DNA of 9,201 nucleotides from Pseudomonadota bacterium (lineage in GTDB: Bacteria; Pseudomonadota; Alphaproteobacteria; Reyranellales; Reyranellaceae), in contig JAEZIF010000139.1 of NCBI GenBank assembly GCA_023416135.1, positions 1-9,201 on the forward strand, written 5' to 3'. The notes under the pieces are model-generated. The model was not told the origin of the DNA. It worked only from the letters and a program-made list of their open reading frames with translations, and did no database searches. This document shows positions 6,215 to 9,201 of this stretch, one piece after another. A program made the translations under genes and the position numbers. Position 1 is the stretch's first letter. The number at the start of each line of letters is the position of its first letter.

Positions 6215-6885
6215 TGCGCCCTTTCCTTCCCGAACCCGATCTCAGCGAAAAGGTCCACGATGCCCTCCTGGAGGCCATCTGCTCCGGTGAACTGAAAGCC
6301 GGTACCCGCATCACCCAGGAGGAGCTTGCCCAGCAGTTCGGCGTCAGCCGCCAGCCGGTGCTGCAGGCCATCATGCTCCTGCGGCGCGAGGGCTTCTTGA
6401 TCGATGCCGGACGCAAGGGCGTCTGCGTGGCGCCGCTCGACGTCCAGCAGGCGCGCCACCTCTATGTCGTGCGTGGCGCGCTGGATGGCGCAGCCGCCCG
6501 GCTGGCCGCCGCCAACTACACGCCGCACCTGGCGCAGCGCGGCCGCAGTCTCCTCGAAGTCGGCCGGCGCGCCGTCGCCAGCGGCTACGTGCCGTCGGTC
6601 ATCGAGGCCGACATCGATTTCCACCTCTTCGTCTACGAGGCCTCGGGCAACCCGCTGATCGGCGAGACCGCCCAGCCGCACTGGCAGCATCTGCGCCGCG
6701 TCATGGCGGCGGCACTCAGTGAAGGCGACCTGCGCGTCTCGGTATGGGACGAGCACGAGGGCATCCTGCGCGCCCTCGAGGCGGGCAACGCCCGCGAGGC
6801 CGAGGAACTCTGCCGCGGCCATGCCGAGCAGATGGCCGACATCCTGACCGGACGCCTGAAGGTCGTCATTTCCCGCGCGGCCTGA
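6214..6885 (+). CDS. GntR family transcriptional regulator, FCD (FadR-type) domain
   Basis: A 223-residue regulator. The N-terminal winged helix-turn-helix spans about 10-75, with SEKVHDALLEAICSGELKAGTRITQEELAQQFGVSRQPVLQAIMLLRREGFL, the classic GntR layout (PG replaced by AG). The C-terminal all-helical FCD domain (about 80-210) shows IDFHLFVYEASGNPLI, HWQHLRRVM and WDEHEGILRALEAGNAREAEELCRGH. The Asp and His residues in these helices are the usual metal/ligand-binding set for sensing carboxylic or sugar acids, so an acidic effector is likely. I chose ATG 6214: it starts just before the fold, at the edge of the palindrome. The alternative TTG at 6178 lies within the likely -35 box. It has no Shine-Dalgarno, which fits a leaderless transcript. 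It heads an apparent operon, and the dioxygenase follows after 43 bases. Confidence 0.92.
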   Translation: MRPFLPEPDLSEKVHDALLEAICSGELKAGTRITQEELAQQFGVSRQPVLQAIMLLRREGFLIDAGRKGVCVAPLDVQQARHLYVVRGALDGAAARLAAANYTPHLAQRGRSLLEVGRRAVASGYVPSVIEADIDFHLFVYEASGNPLIGETAQPHWQHLRRVMAAALSEGDLRVSVWDEHEGILRALEAGNAREAEELCRGHAEQMADILTGRLKVVISRAA

Positions 6886-6928
6886 GCCGCGCCGCTACGA
6901 CAAGCACGAGCATGAGAAGGAGGACGCC

Positions 6929-7729
6929 ATGAAGCTCACCTCTGAGCAACTCAAGCGCTTCGACGAGCAGGGCTACCTGTTCTTTCCCAACTACTTCTCA
7001 CCCGAGGAGACGGCAATCCTGAAGGCCTCGGTCCCCGAGGTCTTCGCTCAGCGCCGCGAGGAGAACGTGCGCGAGAAGACCGGCGACGTGGTGCGCACCG
7101 CCTTCGCCGTCCACACCTATCATCCGGTGTTCGAGGCGCTGATCCATCATCCGCGTTTCGTCGAGCCGGCCGAGCAATTGCTCAAGGACAAGACCTACAT
7201 CCATCAGTTCAAGATCAACGGAAAGGCCGCCTTCGACGGCGACGTCTGGCAGTGGCACCAGGACTACGGCACGTGGAAGGCCGACGACGACATGCCCGAG
7301 GCGCGCGCCATGAACCTCGCCGTGTTCATGGATGACGTGAACGAGTTCAACGGCCCGCTGTGGTTCATCCCGCGCAGCCACAAGAGGGGCGCGATCGAGG
7401 CCAAGCACGACCTCACCACGACGTCGTATCCCTTGTGGGTGATCGACAACGACACCATCGCCAAGCTGGTGGAGCAGGGCGGCATCGTGGCGCCCAAGGG
7501 CGGACCGGGCTCGGCGATCTTCTTCCACGGCACGCTGGTGCATGGCAGCCCGCCCAACATGTCGCCATGGGACCGCCAGATCATTTATGTGACCTACAAT
7601 GCGGTCTCCAACGCCATCCGCCGCTTCAAGCGGCCGGAATACATCGCGCATCGCGACTTCACGCCGATCGATGCGTGGGAAGACGACGCCGTGATGCGCG
7701 CCGCGCAGCGCAAGGCAGCCGCCGAATAA
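6929..7729 (+). CDS. PhyH-family dioxygenase resembling ectoine hydroxylase
   Basis: A 266-residue Fe(II)/2-oxoglutarate dioxygenase of the phytanoyl-CoA dioxygenase superfamily. The iron triad is His110 and Asp112 (WQWHQDYGTW) with the distal His205 (TLVHGSPPNMSPWDRQ), and Arg216 is placed to bind 2-oxoglutarate. Layout and wording follow ectoine 5-hydroxylase (EctD): RTAFAVHTYHPVFEAL, YIHQFKINGKAAFDG, WHQDYGTWKADDDMPEARAM and NEFNGPLWFIPRSHKRG, including Gln93 and Trp116 at positions matching EctD's conserved Gln and Trp. However, the EctD signature FHSDFETWH reads WHQDYGTWK here and no ectABC genes are present, so a different, perhaps amino-acid-like or cyclic, substrate is likelier. AAGGAGG (6917-6923) lies 5 bases before ATG, predicting strong translation. 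Likely cytoplasmic and controlled by the upstream GntR regulator; the oxidoreductase gene begins 22 bases after it. Confidence 0.88.
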   Translation: MKLTSEQLKRFDEQGYLFFPNYFSPEETAILKASVPEVFAQRREENVREKTGDVVRTAFAVHTYHPVFEALIHHPRFVEPAEQLLKDKTYIHQFKINGKAAFDGDVWQWHQDYGTWKADDDMPEARAMNLAVFMDDVNEFNGPLWFIPRSHKRGAIEAKHDLTTTSYPLWVIDNDTIAKLVEQGGIVAPKGGPGSAIFFHGTLVHGSPPNMSPWDRQIIYVTYNAVSNAIRRFKRPEYIAHRDFTPIDAWEDDAVMRAAQRKAAAE

Positions 7730-7751
7730 TGACGATTTCGGGAGGAAGAGC

Positions 7752-9116
7752 ATGAGTCTCCATCGCATGCTGTTGGCGCGCGCGGCCGAGAACAAGCCGC
7801 TGCGCATCGGCGTGATCGGCGCCGGCAAGTTCGGCTCCATGTACCTGTCGCAGATCCCGACCACGCCCGGCATCCACCTGCTGGGCATCGCCGATCTCTC
7901 GCCGGCTCGGGCCAAGGAGAACCTGGCGCGGCTGGGCTGGAAGCCCGAGGTCACGGCGGCGGGCTCGTTCGCGGAGGCGCGCAAGCACGGCAGCACCCAT
8001 CTCACCGACGACTGGCGCGCGCTGGTGAGCCAGCCGGACATCGACATCATCGTCGAATCGACCGGCGATCCGATCGCCGCCGTCGAGCATGCCCTGGAGG
8101 CCTTCAAGCACGGCAAGAGCGTGGTCATGGTCACGGTCGAAGCCGACGCCTTCTGCGGCCCCTTGCTGGCCCGGCGCGCGGCGGCAGCCGGCGTGATCTA
8201 CAGCCTGGCCTATGGCGATCAGCCGGCGCTGATCTGCGAACTGGTCGACTGGGCACGCACCTCGGGCTTCGAGGTGACGGCGGCCGGCCGTGGCCACAAG
8301 TGGCTGCCGCACTACGCGCAGTCGACGCCCGAGACGGTGTGGAAGTACTGGGGCCTCAACGAGGAGCAGGCCAGGCGTGGCGGGCTCAATCCCAAGATGT
8401 TCAATTCGTTCCTCGACGGCTCCAAGCCCGCCATCGAGAGCACGGCGGTGGCCAATGCCACGGGCCTGACGCCGGCGCCCGACGGCCTCGCCTTCCCGCC
8501 CTGCTCGGTCGAGGACCTGCCATTCGTGATGCGTCCGACCTCCGAGGGCGGCCAGCTGCATCACAAGGGCCAGGTCGAGGTCGCGAGCTCGCTGGAGCGC
8601 GACGGCCGCGCCATTCCCTACGAGATCCGCAAGGGCGTGTGGGTCGTGTTCGAGGCGGCGACCGAGTACCAGAAGAACTGCTTCGAGGAGTACATGCTGC
8701 AGACCGATCCGTCGGGCCGCTACTCCGTGATGTACAAGCGCTGGCACCTGATCGGGCTCGAGGTCGGCATGTCGGTCGCCTCGATCGGTTTGCGGCGCGA
8801 GCCAACCGGCTGCGCCATCGGCTTCCACGCCGACGTCATCGCCACCGCCAAGCGCGATCTCAAGCCCGGCGAGATCCTCGACGGCGAAGGCGGCTACACG
8901 GTCTACGGCAAGCTGTTCCCGGCCGAGAAGTCGACCGGGCTCGGCAGCCTGCCGCTCGGCCTCGCCCACAACGTCAAGCTGCTGAAGCCGATCAGGGCCG
9001 GCCAGTCGCTGACCTATGCCGACGTGGCGATGGATGAGTCGCTCACGGCCGTGAAGCTCCGCCGCGAGATGGAAACGGCGTTCGCGCCGGCGGCGTCGCG
9101 TATTGCGGCGCAGTAG
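7752..9116 (+). CDS. Homoserine-dehydrogenase-like NAD(P) oxidoreductase with C-terminal SAF domain
   Basis: A 454-residue protein. The N-terminus is a Rossmann fold with the dinucleotide motif GVIGAGKFGSMY (20-31), an acidic strand end at LLGIADLS (43-50), and the substrate-domain features PDIDIIVESTGDP (95-107) and HALEAFKHGKSVVMVTVEAD (113-132). About 355-430 (GFHADVIATAKRDLKPGEIL, then LPLGLAHNVKLLKPIRAGQSL) is an SAF domain, the small beta-clip module also found in sialic-acid synthases and altronate-type dehydratases. This two-part architecture matches the group usually annotated as predicted homoserine dehydrogenase with SAF domain, whose reaction is poorly known; ordinary homoserine dehydrogenase has an ACT domain or none instead. 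GGAGG (7741-7745) lies 6 bases before ATG. Immediately downstream of the dioxygenase, it may oxidise the hydroxylated product or a derived intermediate; this is an inference from position. Confidence 0.88.
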   Translation: MSLHRMLLARAAENKPLRIGVIGAGKFGSMYLSQIPTTPGIHLLGIADLSPARAKENLARLGWKPEVTAAGSFAEARKHGSTHLTDDWRALVSQPDIDIIVESTGDPIAAVEHALEAFKHGKSVVMVTVEADAFCGPLLARRAAAAGVIYSLAYGDQPALICELVDWARTSGFEVTAAGRGHKWLPHYAQSTPETVWKYWGLNEEQARRGGLNPKMFNSFLDGSKPAIESTAVANATGLTPAPDGLAFPPCSVEDLPFVMRPTSEGGQLHHKGQVEVASSLERDGRAIPYEIRKGVWVVFEAATEYQKNCFEEYMLQTDPSGRYSVMYKRWHLIGLEVGMSVASIGLRREPTGCAIGFHADVIATAKRDLKPGEILDGEGGYTVYGKLFPAEKSTGLGSLPLGLAHNVKLLKPIRAGQSLTYADVAMDESLTAVKLRREMETAFAPAASRIAAQ

Positions 9117-9162
9117 CGCCTTGGAAGATGGCCGCTCAGTAGTTCTCTTGCCGGACCGCGAG

Positions 9163-9201
9163 CCTCCAGGCTCGCTCAAGCTTCATGAGCGAGCCTGGAG
9201 G
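9163..9201. terminator. Large terminal palindrome, terminator or palindromic repeat element
   Basis: Sixteen bases starting CCTCCAGGCTCG (9163-9178) pair perfectly with the last sixteen of the window (9186-9201) around a 7-base loop (AGCTTCA). The left arm has a nested palindrome, GCGAGCCT-CC-AGGCTCGC (9158-9175), so two foldings compete. It begins 46 bases after the oxidoreductase stop, where a terminator would be expected, but any U-run would be outside the window. Its nested symmetry also suits a dispersed extragenic palindromic repeat. The stretch from 9117 to 9162 contains no gene. Confidence 0.6.

Noticed and set aside
6929..7729. Naming the PhyH-type gene ectD.
   Set aside because: The EctD signature is only partly matched and no ectA, ectB or ectC is present, so a specific ectoine hydroxylase name is not supported.
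7659..9179. 506-residue minus-strand open frame antisense to the SAF-domain oxidoreductase.
   Set aside because: Composition is shadow-like (many Arg, His, Gly, Ala runs) and the plus-strand gene is clearly the real one.

Overview
The window is GC-rich chromosomal DNA, tightly packed with genes and showing strong G/C preference at third codon positions. The gene set (DapD-type lysine pathway, LemA-HtpX pair, FCD-type GntR regulator, FitA-like VapBC) and the protein wording suggest a proteobacterium, most likely an alphaproteobacterium of the Rhodospirillales/Hyphomicrobiales kind. This placement is an inference from general resemblance; there is no rRNA or other marker gene here.

Left part, 1-1100, all minus strand: a NudB-like Nudix hydrolase (655-1098) followed by a vapBC toxin-antitoxin pair (vapB 393-623, vapC 4-396, overlapping by 4 bases). 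The vapBC promoter is squeezed into the end of nudB, with a perfect palindrome between its -35 and -10 boxes, and appears to give a leaderless transcript.

Positions 1119-2975, plus strand: a promoter drives dapD (lysine/peptidoglycan precursor synthesis), followed 4 bases later by a TauD/TfdA-type Fe(II)/2-oxoglutarate dioxygenase of unknown substrate. Positions 2976-3222 hold no gene that I can support. They contain a 20-bp tandem duplication and an 11-bp-stem hairpin, placed between convergent genes.

Positions 3223-6173: a minus-strand SnoaL/NTF2-like small protein is divergent from lemA-htpX, with an inverted repeat between them. A secreted glycerophosphodiester phosphodiesterase follows htpX. 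Its only usable start codon lies 125 bases inside htpX, so its signal peptide is encoded out of frame over the end of htpX.

Positions 6197-9116: the most distinctive unit. A GntR/FCD regulator has an 18-bp perfect palindrome on its own start codon. Behind it, in apparent operon order, come an ectoine-hydroxylase-like PhyH dioxygenase and a homoserine-dehydrogenase-like oxidoreductase with a C-terminal SAF domain. No ectoine synthesis genes are visible, so this looks like an inducible hydroxylation/oxidation pathway for an unidentified small molecule. The window ends in a large palindrome (9163-9201) that is probably a terminator or a dispersed palindromic repeat and that may continue past the edge.
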